Positions 7,764 through 15,778 of a stretch of 64,000 nt of DNA are shown here, piece by piece. The translations under genes were made by a program, and so were the position numbers. This stretch comes from Cyanobacteria bacterium GSL.Bin1 (GTDB lineage: Bacteria > Cyanobacteriota > Cyanobacteriia > Cyanobacteriales > Rubidibacteraceae). The first letter of the stretch is position 1, and every line of letters begins with the position of its first letter. Location: positions 1 to 64,000 of the forward strand of contig JAAANX010000128.1 in NCBI GenBank assembly GCA_009909085.1, written 5' to 3'. The notes under the pieces are model-generated. The model ran no database searches, was not told the DNA's origin, and saw only the letters and a list, made by a program, of their open reading frames with translations.

Positions 7764-8611
7764 TCAGGTTGAAGTAAAAAGTATCTACGAAGTGACAGGG
7801 AATCGAGATTGAGCTATGGGCGACAGCCCCGCGCTCTCCCAAAGGGGAGCGTCGGGAAGGATAGCCCGCCGACGGAATATCTTGTAGTCGGCAATCGAGA
7901 AGTGGTATAGTTTGGATCAAGTCCAAGCAATCTAATTGGATTGATCCGTTAAGGACGAATCTTGGATATCTACGCCTCTTGTCTCGGGCAACGCACAGAG
8001 TAGACACCCAAAGACGGAATACGATTTCTGGAAAGGCGAAAAACAAGAGTAACATACAAGTTAACAGAACTTTAAAGTGGGGGTGGGCGTCTTCCTCACT
8101 CAAGCTCCGCTTTCCAAAGTCTGCTTTCCGATGCGGAACTTGGTTCCGCTCGGGTCAGACTTCAATGCGCGATCCAATCGCGCTTGGGTCGGAGCTCTAA
8201 AACGCGAAGCCTTTACTGAAGGTGGAGAAGCCAGCAGCGTATACTTGTATCGCTGTCTGGAGTACGTCACTGAGAGAAAACCGATAGACTCGGATCCCAA
8301 ACAACTTCATATCAGCTATTCTATTCCTGCTTCGTATAGCGCTATATCATTAATGGATAGCTGACTGGGTTGTGACGCTCAGTGAATCTGATTAATCTTT
8401 CTGTTTATTGAACCTCTCCCGCTAAGTTGATGCTTTAACGGGAGATTCTTACTTTCAATCAATCCCTAAGTTGACCCCTGCCTATTCCCTAGCACATAGC
8501 GCTATATCAGCTTGATTACTAAATTTCCTGATGAAAAGGTGCATAACTAACTTCTCCTCAACATATTCAATAACAACACACCAAATGCACTAACTTCAAA
8601 GGAATTCAAAA
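7764..8611. other. Gene-free, hairpin-rich region between thrC and the secreted-repeat cluster
   Basis: 848 bases with no credible ORF but several strong inverted repeats. These include GCCGAC (7868-7873) with GTCGGC (7887-7892), and GGATCAA (7914-7920) with TTGATCC (7941-7947) extended by TCCAA/TTGGA. There is also the nested element at 8103-8196 and TCTCCCG (8415-8421) with CGGGAGA (8439-8445). The palindrome TATAGCGCTATA occurs at 8335-8346 and recurs with one flanking mismatch around 8496-8505. The density suggests remnants of IS200/IS605-like or other palindromic elements, or a non-coding RNA. The promoter of the downstream cluster probably lies between about 8450 and 8600. Confidence 0.5.
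8103..8196. ncRNA. Nested hairpin element, structural analogue of the 3025-3131 leader
   Basis: AGCTCCG (8103-8109) pairs with CGGAGCT (8190-8196). Inside are GTCTG/CAGAC (8119-8123 with 8156-8160) enclosing GCGGAAC (8133-8139) with GTTCCGC (8143-8149), then GCGCGAT (8167-8173) with ATCGCGC (8177-8183). Both inner stems have 3-base loops. The plan (outer helix, two inner arms, one of them GCGGAA/TTCCGC preceded by GCTTTC) matches the element at 3025-3131. No downstream ORF begins close by, which argues for a mobile palindromic unit or a stand-alone RNA rather than a riboswitch. Confidence 0.5.
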
Positions 8612-8953
8612 ATGATCAGTAAAAAACTTGCTTTCAGTTTCATCGCTGCCGTTGCTTTCGCGACTCCCGCTGCTGCTCAACAATCTCAAACCTCTGTCCA
8701 AAGCGCGAATACTAACAATGCGGCGGTCAACGGGTCGAGTGCCTTTTCTAACACTGAGCTTAATAATCAGCAAATTCAGTTGGAACGCGAGGGTTTCTAC
8801 CATCAAGATCCTCAAAGCCAAGTTTCCATCCAAGAGTCCAACACCAGCAATGCGGCGGTCAACGGGTCTAGCGCCTTCTCAAACACCGAGCTCAATAATC
8901 AGCAAGTACAAGTTGACTCCGAGGGCTACTACCCCTATCCCCTTGGCTACTAA
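8612..8953 (+). CDS. Small secreted protein with two curlin-like repeats (copy A)
   Basis: A 113-aa protein with a clean signal peptide (cleavage expected after ATPAAA, near residue 22). The mature part consists of two 31-residue units sharing NAAVNGSSAFSNTELNNQQ, at roughly residues 26-56 and 70-100, and ends in a Tyr/Pro tail (EGYYPYPLGY). The regular Ser, Asn, Ala and Gln spacing resembles curlin/CsgA repeats, so a beta-solenoid or amyloid-type extracellular fibre is plausible. No CsgB, E, F or G homologue is visible nearby. The Shine-Dalgarno AAGGAA is identical to that of copy B. It is the first gene of a probable five-gene secreted-protein operon. Function is unknown; the curli comparison is an inference. 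Confidence 0.8.
   Translation: MISKKLAFSFIAAVAFATPAAAQQSQTSVQSANTNNAAVNGSSAFSNTELNNQQIQLEREGFYHQDPQSQVSIQESNTSNAAVNGSSAFSNTELNNQQVQVDSEGYYPYPLGY
8828..8953 (+). repeat. 126-bp exact repeat, 3' end of copy A (partner at 9282-9407)
   Basis: By direct comparison, the last 126 bases of copy A, stop codon included, are identical to 9282-9407. The 5' halves of the two genes differ at many positions. The pattern points to recent gene conversion or unequal crossing over between the tandem copies. Confidence 0.9.
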
Positions 8954-9065
8954 GAGATTAACTTTTCTCGGGGAGCAAGTGCATAAGTGATTGTTCCCCA
9001 ACGTATCAAACAGTAACCTCATTATTCAACTATTTGTCAACAACTCACACCAAAGGAATTCAAAA

Positions 9066-9407
9066 ATGATTAGTAAAAAACTTGCTTTCGGTTTAATCGC
9101 TGCTATTGCTTTCGCCACTCCTGCTGCTGCTCAACAATCCCAAACCTCGGTTCAACGTGCCAACACTAACAACGCTGCGGTGAACGGGTCGAGTGCCTTT
9201 TCTAACACGGAATTGAATAATCAGCAAATCCAAAGCCAGCGCGATCGCTTTTTCAATCAAGATCCTCAAGGCCAACTTTCGATCCAAGAGTCCAACACCA
9301 GCAATGCGGCGGTCAACGGGTCTAGCGCCTTCTCAAACACCGAGCTCAATAATCAGCAAGTACAAGTTGACTCCGAGGGCTACTACCCCTATCCCCTTGG
9401 CTACTAA
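9066..9407 (+). CDS. Small secreted protein with two curlin-like repeats (copy B)
   Basis: A tandem paralogue of the preceding gene with the same 113-aa length, near-identical signal peptide and the same two NAAVNGSSAFSNTELNNQQ units. The spacer between units differs (QSQRDRFFNQDPQG). ATG 9066 is chosen because the sequence just upstream (AAAGGAATTCAAAA) repeats that of copy A. An in-frame TTG or ATG at 8991 would place 25 non-signal residues in front of the signal peptide. Its 3' end is identical in DNA to copy A. Expected to be exported and to act together with copy A. Confidence 0.8.
   Translation: MISKKLAFGLIAAIAFATPAAAQQSQTSVQRANTNNAAVNGSSAFSNTELNNQQIQSQRDRFFNQDPQGQLSIQESNTSNAAVNGSSAFSNTELNNQQVQVDSEGYYPYPLGY
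9282..9407 (+). repeat. 126-bp exact repeat, 3' end of copy B (partner at 8828-8953)
   Basis: The second copy of the repeat shared by the two tandem secreted-protein genes. Identity runs from the ATCCAAGAG motif through the stop codon and ends at the TAA. Confidence 0.9.
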
Positions 9408-9483
9408 ATTTTTTTGAGGTTTTACCGATTTCCTCAATTAAGACCCTTAAAAAATCGGGTTAACCCCATTTGGAACCACAAAA

Positions 9484-9924
9484 ATGCTAAAGAAAACTTG
9501 TTCTTTAAGTCTTGTTACCGCTGCTGCTATTATTTTTTCTCCATCTATTGTCTTCGCTCAGCCTTCACAGTTCAGTTCACAACAAATTAATACTAGCGCT
9601 ACAGCGACTGGAGAAGGCAGCACTGCAATTAATAACATCCACCAATCTAGTCATCAAAGACAGCGGGGAATGCGCTCAAATCATCAGTCACAGATTTCTG
9701 TACAACGGGTTGATGCGACGTCAGCAGCTTTGGGTAATAATGCCACTGCAATTAATAATATTCGCCAATTTAGTCGCCAAAGACAGCGGGGAATACACTC
9801 TAGACCACAGTCACAGAGTTCTGGGCAGCAGGTCAATGCGAATACGGCTGCTGCTGGTGATTGGAGCACCGCAATTACTAATCTAGAACAAAATAATAGT
9901 CAAAGTCAGTTTGATGTTCGATGA
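9484..9924 (+). CDS. Secreted protein with three Asn/Gln-rich curlin-like repeats
   Basis: A 146-aa protein with a signal peptide ending near SIVFAQ (about residue 26). Three units of roughly 41 residues follow. Each contains a core like INTSATATGEGSTAINN, VDATSAALGNNATAINN or VNANTAAAGDWSTAITN, and the first two have a basic RQRG-containing linker. The Asn-x-Ala and Gln pattern again resembles curlin repeats, though the sequence differs from copies A and B. It lies 76 bases downstream of copy B on the same strand. Probably an extracellular or outer-surface structural protein; no catalytic residues are apparent. Confidence 0.75.
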   Translation: MLKKTCSLSLVTAAAIIFSPSIVFAQPSQFSSQQINTSATATGEGSTAINNIHQSSHQRQRGMRSNHQSQISVQRVDATSAALGNNATAINNIRQFSRQRQRGIHSRPQSQSSGQQVNANTAAAGDWSTAITNLEQNNSQSQFDVR

Positions 9925-10021
9925 ATAAGAACCAACCATTCCTTCAAGATTATTTATTCCTCTCGGCATCATCTTAAAGTCAAACTATTAGCCTCTTTTC
10001 TCGAAGAGAAGGAGTAAACTC

Positions 10022-10363
10022 ATGCTTACTAAACAGTCAATTTTATTACTAGTCATTCCGACTTTGCTTACTTTACCGGTTGGAATTGCTAAAGCAGACA
10101 ACATTCATGTGCAAACTGACGATCAAACAGTGACAATCGATGACGATAACGGTATCACAATTGAATCAGGTCCTCAAGAAATGATCATTCCTCCAGAGTC
10201 ATCGCCTTCGCTCTCTCGTCGTTGGATTCTCAATCTTCCTAAGCCAAGGAAGTCTCCCTGGTGTCGAGAAAGAAGTTACACTCATCAAGATACTCAAACT
10301 AGCAATTCCTCTGCAGGAGTATCGCACACTCAAAGTTCTGTATCCATCCAAACCTGTCAATAA
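10022..10363 (+). CDS. Small secreted acidic/Ser-rich protein, unknown function
   Basis: A 113-aa protein with a signal peptide (cleavage near GIAKA, residue 25). A short acidic segment follows (TDDQTVTIDDDNGITIE), then a Pro/Arg-rich middle and a Ser/Thr/Gln-rich tail (SHTQSSVSIQTCQ) with one of two cysteines. The tail resembles half of a curlin-like unit. A good AAGGAG lies before the ATG. It sits 97 bases after the three-repeat protein and 38 bases before the next gene. I know of no family to assign. Confidence 0.65.
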   Translation: MLTKQSILLLVIPTLLTLPVGIAKADNIHVQTDDQTVTIDDDNGITIESGPQEMIIPPESSPSLSRRWILNLPKPRKSPWCRERSYTHQDTQTSNSSAGVSHTQSSVSIQTCQ

Positions 10364-10401
10364 ACTAACGCCAAGTAGAAACTTAAAAATAGGAGCTCAA
10401 A

Positions 10402-10797
10402 ATGAAATTGAAGATACTTTCGCTAGGCTTATTCTCCCTTTCCACTCTGTTACCTCTAACCCCTGCTATCACTTCTCAGGCGAATGCAGCTTGTGTTATG
10501 GTTGATACAAATACTCAAGTAGCGATTCACGGCTCCCAAAAACCGGCATCCCAAAGCAACAATGTTGAAATGCAAAGTGCAGAAGATTGCTTCGGAAATG
10601 TGACAGTCTCTAATGGCACTCAATCTTCTATTACTCCCGGAGAAGTGCAACAAAGCCGTAACAGCAGTCATTATGTTGGTGGTGGCATCGAAAATAGCCA
10701 TGGGCTCAGTGGACCCACCATCAGAGTTCCTGTCAGCACACAGGTCGATGCTTATAGCCCGGCTCACGATCCCAATGTTATCAATTTTGGAGAATGA
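10402..10797 (+). CDS. Small secreted Asn/Ser-rich protein, unknown function
   Basis: A 131-aa protein with a signal peptide ending near SQANAA (about residue 30). The mature part starts with ACVMVDTNTQVAIHG and has two cysteines (about 31 and 63) that could form a disulfide. It continues with Asn, Ser and Gln stretches (ASQSNNVEMQ, GEVQQSRNSS). AGGAG precedes the ATG. It is the last gene of the small-protein series before the 811-aa gene, from which 168 bases separate it. It is probably exported with the preceding proteins. No known domain is recognised. Confidence 0.65.
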   Translation: MKLKILSLGLFSLSTLLPLTPAITSQANAACVMVDTNTQVAIHGSQKPASQSNNVEMQSAEDCFGNVTVSNGTQSSITPGEVQQSRNSSHYVGGGIENSHGLSGPTIRVPVSTQVDAYSPAHDPNVINFGE

Positions 10798-10965
10798 AGA
10801 TTAGTGAGAAGAGCGCTTTGGTGAGATGCTATAGTCTTGTGTCAACTTATCCTCTTTTGTCATTTTGAGTAGAAAATAAATGCTGAGTCGCTTCAATCTA
10901 ATCCTTGGAAATCAAATCAAGCTTCATGTTACGAAATTTGCAGTCTCAGTTGTTCTCCGCCTGTA

Positions 10966-13401
10966 GTGACAGAAGAGGATTATTTAACTATTACCAGATT
11001 ACCCATGGATACTAATTTTCTTACGCCCCAACTATCGTTACAAGAATCATTTGTCTTTGAAGGAACTGGGAATGTTATTTTTCAAGACTTAAATCAATTG
11101 CTTACCTTTGTTCCAATTACTATTCCTGATTCTTTTGAGCAAGACGAAGCATTACAAGCTTCTCTTCAGGCAATTACCGAAACTAAAAATGATAATAATC
11201 TTCTAACCATTGAACAAACCTCACCGCAGTCTGAGCAATCTGGCGAGAAGAAAGACAATAACAATGATGATCGCGCAACTGTTACCAACACCGGCACTGA
11301 CGAGCAAAGCACCTCACCAATTCAGCTCAGTTTTCAAACCGTTGATTTGCTAGGGGACGATAATACGATTCAACAAGAAAGTCAACAGCTAGTCGCCGAT
11401 CTATTTTTCTTTGAAGAAGAAAGGAGCGACTTAGGAGATTTTTTTGAGAGTGTCGCTCAGGATTTATTGCTCAGTTCATTACAATTTGCCTTTCAGGATA
11501 TCATCATTGAAGGCGACGATAATTTTATCGAGCAGAGTATCAATCAGACAATTACAGCGTTTGTCTTTTTAGATGAAGAAGAGATTATCAATAACACTAA
11601 CTTTACACAGGTATCGATTCCGGAAATATTTCTTGGTGATGGCACGACTGTTGTTGATGATAATTTAATCAGTCAAGATACAACGCAATCAATTGCGCTC
11701 AATCTTAACTTTAGCGATGAGCCCATAATCTCCAATAATGGGGAGGGACAAATTGACGTCTTATCTGACTTCCCTATCGATACATTAATCAATGAGATTA
11801 TTAGTGAAGAAATATTGGAAATTGCAACGCAAACTAGTTTCCAAGATGCTTTTATTACCGGAGATAATAATTTTATTATTCAGGAAGAGATTCAAGAACT
11901 TCTCCCGAATGTCTTCTCCGAAGAAATCGCCAGCAAGCTTACTGATGCAACTAAAGATGCCAAAATTCAAACTTTGGTAAAAAACTCAGTTGAGAACGTT
12001 ATTAATAGTGAAGATGACAATGTTTTTGGTCAAACAGAGGTTTTCCTAGAGGGACGTCGTGAACAAGTTCGGACTGAAGAAACGAATCTCGGTAACTTAA
12101 CCGCTGATGCCAACCTTGCAGCTGCCCAATCTGTAGATGAAAGCGTTAGGGTCTCTCTTATCAACAGTGGTGGAATTCGTACTGCCATTGGTGAAGTTGA
12201 CGATCATGGGCAACTCTTACCGCCTCCGAGGAATCTAGAGACTGGCAAAGAAGAGGGACAAATTTCTCAATTTAATATTGTCAACAGTCTTCGTTTTAAT
12301 AATGATCTCACTCTGCTCACCGTAACTGCCCAAGAGCTGGAACTCCTCTTAGAACATAGTGTAGCAGCGACCAAAGAGGGCGCGACTCCCAGCCAGTTTC
12401 CCCAAGTGAGTGGTTTGAGCTTTAGCTTTGATCCCAGCCAGCCAGCGATCGCGTTTGATGAGCAAGCGAATATCCTAACTGAAGGAGAACGTATTCAGAG
12501 TCTTTCGATTCTCAATGCAGATGGCAGTGTCCATGATGTCATTGTTGAAGAGGGTAACTTAATCGGCGATCCAAGCCGTGAGATTCGCCTAGTCACCTTA
12601 GACTTTCTTAGCGGGACCTTCTCCGACAGCGACTTTATTGGCGGAGAGGGCTATCCATTCCCGGCTTTTGCTGAAGATGTTGTCAATTTAAGTGAGGTTC
12701 TAACTGATCAGGGGCAAGCGACATTCGCAGATCCCGGTAGTGAACACGATGCTCTCGCTGAGTTCTTAGTTGAAAACTTCCCAATCGGTGGCAATGTTGC
12801 CTTTAATCAAGCTGAAACACCTCCTACTAAAGATGAGCGTATCATCAATTTGTCTGTGCAAAATAATGAATTCCACCGCCCTGATTCGCCAGTCCTAAAA
12901 GAACCGGGAATATTTGACCTCACAAACGAGGAGGTATTTGGACCAGCCGGAGAGGTCGTTACTGCCCATTTAGCCTCTGAGGTAATTTCTCGTGGAGTAT
13001 TTAATAACTTGGTGGGCTTCTATACCGTGGCTGATAAAGCTGGTGGCATTGATACAGATGATGATGGGATCGCCGACCTGACACCGGGGGAGGACGGATA
13101 TACAGAAGCCGCCTTGGCCAATGCCGAGGATGCTATTCTCAAACGAGGACAAACTGGATCCATTGAGTTGACCTCAGGAGAGATTGTGGTGCCCTTCTTA
13201 CTCGCACGAGGGGGAGACCTTGATGAAATTCCAACAGAACTCCCGGAAGGCATTCAAGCGTACTTCCCTTATCTCGCTGCTAACACCGATGGTGCAGACC
13301 ACTTCCGTCTTTTAAGTGACAACACCCTTGGCATTGAAGACTTGGAGGGGGGCGGCGACCAAGACTTTAACGACCTCATCTTCCAATTAGATTTTGCTTA
13401 A
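10966..13401 (+). CDS. Secreted multidomain protein: curlin-like repeats, 5'-nucleotidase C-terminal-like region, DUF4114
   Basis: An 811-aa acidic protein without an N-terminal signal peptide, as in many type I-secreted cyanobacterial proteins. Residues 1-360 hold about six degenerate units built on a GDDN-x-I-x-Q core (LLGDDNTIQQ, IIEGDDNFIEQ, ITGDNNFIIQ). Residues about 365-620 resemble the C-terminal domain of 5'-nucleotidases (NLGNLTADA, SLINSGGIRT), but the catalytic metallophosphatase domain is absent. The last 120 residues match DUF4114, ending in HFRLLSDNTLGIEDLEGGGD. The start is uncertain: GTG 10966, or ATG 11005 thirteen codons later. It shares the repeat logic of the small secreted proteins upstream, suggesting a common extracellular structure. 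Confidence 0.7.
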   Translation: MTEEDYLTITRLPMDTNFLTPQLSLQESFVFEGTGNVIFQDLNQLLTFVPITIPDSFEQDEALQASLQAITETKNDNNLLTIEQTSPQSEQSGEKKDNNNDDRATVTNTGTDEQSTSPIQLSFQTVDLLGDDNTIQQESQQLVADLFFFEEERSDLGDFFESVAQDLLLSSLQFAFQDIIIEGDDNFIEQSINQTITAFVFLDEEEIINNTNFTQVSIPEIFLGDGTTVVDDNLISQDTTQSIALNLNFSDEPIISNNGEGQIDVLSDFPIDTLINEIISEEILEIATQTSFQDAFITGDNNFIIQEEIQELLPNVFSEEIASKLTDATKDAKIQTLVKNSVENVINSEDDNVFGQTEVFLEGRREQVRTEETNLGNLTADANLAAAQSVDESVRVSLINSGGIRTAIGEVDDHGQLLPPPRNLETGKEEGQISQFNIVNSLRFNNDLTLLTVTAQELELLLEHSVAATKEGATPSQFPQVSGLSFSFDPSQPAIAFDEQANILTEGERIQSLSILNADGSVHDVIVEEGNLIGDPSREIRLVTLDFLSGTFSDSDFIGGEGYPFPAFAEDVVNLSEVLTDQGQATFADPGSEHDALAEFLVENFPIGGNVAFNQAETPPTKDERIINLSVQNNEFHRPDSPVLKEPGIFDLTNEEVFGPAGEVVTAHLASEVISRGVFNNLVGFYTVADKAGGIDTDDDGIADLTPGEDGYTEAALANAEDAILKRGQTGSIELTSGEIVVPFLLARGGDLDEIPTELPEGIQAYFPYLAANTDGADHFRLLSDNTLGIEDLEGGGDQDFNDLIFQLDFA

Positions 13402-13448
13402 CCGTTTCGCTTGACACTCCTTAGGTTTTCGAGTAGAAAAACCAAACT

Positions 13449-14411
13449 TTAATTGACCGCTTTGGGGATGACAGTTTCATCCGATTGGCTTGTGCAATAG
13501 TTTTCCAGCCATGCTAAACCTGTTAAAGAGCGAACAGGCGTAACAAAAATGTCACTTTCTGGCAAGTTGAGAGTAATTTCCTCTGCTGGTACAGTCGTTG
13601 GCCACAGCCACTGCAGCAAGGGGGATGCTTGAATTGCATTGACATTCAAACCACATAAGTTTTTTAACCAAGCCGTTTGGTTGCTTAAAGGAGCCAGTGC
13701 TTCTTCTCGAACGGCATTAAGAGTAACTTGTACCTCGGGTGCTTCTTGAGCGACTAAATTTTCTTGCCCCATTCCCAGCCCTGCTGCTAGTTCAATGCTG
13801 TCATAGAACATGGGCAGAATAAAGTATTCCACTACTCCAACAACACCATTGATAATCGAAACAAATTGACCGGCTCTCAGTTCAACAACCACATTACCTT
13901 CCTGATCCATCACTTTCACGGGACCTGTAGGACTATTCGTGAGCACCCCAACTAGGGAAGCATTGCGAGTCGTATCATGTTGAATAAAAAGTGCTGTCCC
14001 CTCAGAAACAATCGTCGCTTGGGGAGTGGTCATTGTACTCGTTCCCATTCCAGGGCGAATCATCACTAAAGCGGCTCCCCTCACTAACTCAAAACGGCGT
14101 TTTCCCGGTGGGAACCGAAACGTTGTTCTTTCTCCTGTGCGGACTAAGGTGCCTTCATTAAACAGGAGTTGGGCTTGTGAGCGAGCAGCCGTTCGCACCG
14201 CATCTCTAGGAGCCAAAATATCTCCAACTGTTGCTGAAGTCCAAACGCCTTGATTTTGCCGTTCTAATTCAACTTGATTTTGTTTTTTATAAATTTCAGC
14301 GCGCGTTAACACCGATTGTGCTACCGCAGGAGAAAGCCAGAAACTTGTTAATAAGAGTCCATTGACTAGGGCGTGAGGAAAAAGATATTTGAAAGCTGCC
14401 ATCTTCTTCAT
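13449..14411 (-). CDS. FecR-domain periplasmic protein
   Basis: A 320-aa protein with an N-terminal signal or anchor segment (LLLTSFWLSPAVAQ, about 19-32). The FecR-type domain spans about residues 50-200 (VGDILAPRDAVRTA, SQAQLLFNEGTLVRTGE, VVELRAGQFVSI). Classical FecR senses a receptor and controls an ECF sigma factor. Here the gene is the third of an apparent operon with a sigma factor and a DUF1822 gene, so a role in envelope signalling fits. It converges on the 811-aa gene with a 47-base gap. Domain identity is good; its mechanistic link to the sigma factor is an inference. Confidence 0.8.
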   Translation of the reverse strand: MKKMAAFKYLFPHALVNGLLLTSFWLSPAVAQSVLTRAEIYKKQNQVELERQNQGVWTSATVGDILAPRDAVRTAARSQAQLLFNEGTLVRTGERTTFRFPPGKRRFELVRGAALVMIRPGMGTSTMTTPQATIVSEGTALFIQHDTTRNASLVGVLTNSPTGPVKVMDQEGNVVVELRAGQFVSIINGVVGVVEYFILPMFYDSIELAAGLGMGQENLVAQEAPEVQVTLNAVREEALAPLSNQTAWLKNLCGLNVNAIQASPLLQWLWPTTVPAEEITLNLPESDIFVTPVRSLTGLAWLENYCTSQSDETVIPKAVN

Positions 14412-14511
14412 AGAGGATCATTTTGCTCTATCTTGGCAGAATTTATCATTTTTTAGTAACTTAAATCATTTTAATCGAATGAATTTGAATTCAATCACTG
14501 GCCTCAATCAA

Positions 14512-15681
14512 TTAGAAACGTAGAATTTCTCGGTCGTAATAATCAGGAGTGGGTTCTATTTCCCAAACCAATCCCTCGCCAGGTTCTAGCGCCACTTCTA
14601 GGGTTAGTTGATCAACGGCTGTCTCAGCCGTTACTTCATTGCCTGGAAAAGGCTCAAGTTCTTCTGTGAGCAATCTGAGTTTAAATCCAGATGGAATGCG
14701 TCCACCAGGAGCTAAACTGCGGAGTTCGATACACCATGCTGAAGAGACACGGTTATTAAGGGGAAAAAGCTGTAGTTGGTAAGGCTGGTTGGCAACGGTT
14801 AGCTCCCGGACAAAGGCAGAGGTAACTGTCTCTGACGTTTCTCCTCGAGCAGACGCTAAGCTGGGTTGAAAATTGACTCGTTGCCATCCCAGCTGCTGCG
14901 CTAGTCTAGAAACCCCCGTTTCTAACCACTGGAGGATAGAGTATTGTTCAGGGATTCCTCGACGTTTCTCAGCGAGTCGCTGTCTCCACCCTCCATGTTC
15001 AAGTAATGCGCCCCAGAGGGTAAACGGAACGGCTAAACGAGGTGGCACAATTGAAGGAGTCCCTAGCCGCTGTAATAGTTGTTCCGCTTGGGTGGAAGAA
15101 ATGGCGGGTAAGGGTGTAATTGCAGCTTTTGTTTGTTCTTCAGGACAAAGTTTGCGAGCGATCCAAAGCACATTGAGATCTGAAATCAATTCTTCTTCAC
15201 TGAGGAGATAGGATCGACTGCCAGCATCATACGCTGCGACTGTTTTAAGCCGTTGATGAGTGGTATATCCCCAAACTCTAATTAACTGTTCGTCCGGGTT
15301 AATCTGAACTGCAAGATAATAATCAGCAACCCAGCCTGGAATATCTACCCACTCTTGAGGAACTTCTAATTCGCTCAAGTCAACTGCTTCACTCGGAATT
15401 AGGACAATCCGGGAATGCTTAAAGCTAATCGCTACACCATTGACAACTTCCCAGAAACTAGAGAGAGCTGAAGAATGGGGCCAAGGTTCTGCTTTAGGAT
15501 CTTGCTCTTGTTTTAGCCAGGGCAAAAAGGTTTGAAGACAAAGCTGGTTAAGATAAGAATTCCAGCGACTAGTAGCAGTTGCTGCGGACTGGCTTTCCTG
15601 CCAAGCAGAGGTTTGAATATCTGGAGATATGGCTAAAGTGAGCTCAGTGGGATTAGATAAGATTGAGTCAAAAGTCATCAT
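14512..15681 (-). CDS. DUF1822 family protein
   Basis: A 389-aa soluble protein of a cyanobacteria-specific family (DUF1822). It recalls the family in the order of Trp-rich segments (QEWVDIPGWVADYYLAVQ, VRELTVANQPYQLQLFPL) and the ending EVALEPGEGLVWEIEP. No catalytic motif or membrane segment is seen. It lies 97 bases downstream of the sigma-factor gene and 100 bases upstream of the FecR gene, all on the minus strand. DUF1822 genes are often found next to such sigma factors in cyanobacteria, so a regulatory partner role is likely but untested. Confidence 0.75.
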   Translation of the reverse strand: MMTFDSILSNPTELTLAISPDIQTSAWQESQSAATATSRWNSYLNQLCLQTFLPWLKQEQDPKAEPWPHSSALSSFWEVVNGVAISFKHSRIVLIPSEAVDLSELEVPQEWVDIPGWVADYYLAVQINPDEQLIRVWGYTTHQRLKTVAAYDAGSRSYLLSEEELISDLNVLWIARKLCPEEQTKAAITPLPAISSTQAEQLLQRLGTPSIVPPRLAVPFTLWGALLEHGGWRQRLAEKRRGIPEQYSILQWLETGVSRLAQQLGWQRVNFQPSLASARGETSETVTSAFVRELTVANQPYQLQLFPLNNRVSSAWCIELRSLAPGGRIPSGFKLRLLTEELEPFPGNEVTAETAVDQLTLEVALEPGEGLVWEIEPTPDYYDREILRF

Positions 15682-15778
15682 AGATTTTCCTTTATGAGTC
15701 TAGAGAAAATAAGTTAAATTATTGGTTTAATGTCAATCCAATATTTTGGATATTTGAATGTAAGAACTGTCCAAGTGA

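Noticed and set aside
7609-8103. 164-aa minus-strand frame across the thrC 3' end and the hairpin region
   Set aside because: It overlaps thrC in antisense and runs through palindromic DNA; the translation lacks any protein-like pattern.
8077-8364. Plus-strand frame of 95 aa in the hairpin-rich region
   Set aside because: It reads through the nested inverted repeats at 8103-8196; composition is that of translated palindromes and no SD is present.
7764-8611. tmRNA, RNase P RNA, SRP RNA or a tRNA in the hairpin-rich gap
   Set aside because: None of the conserved core sequences of these RNAs is present; the hairpins are short perfect palindromes with small loops.
8628-8990. 120-aa frame overlapping the first secreted-repeat gene
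   Set aside because: It is the +1 frame of copy A; copy A has the signal peptide and SD.
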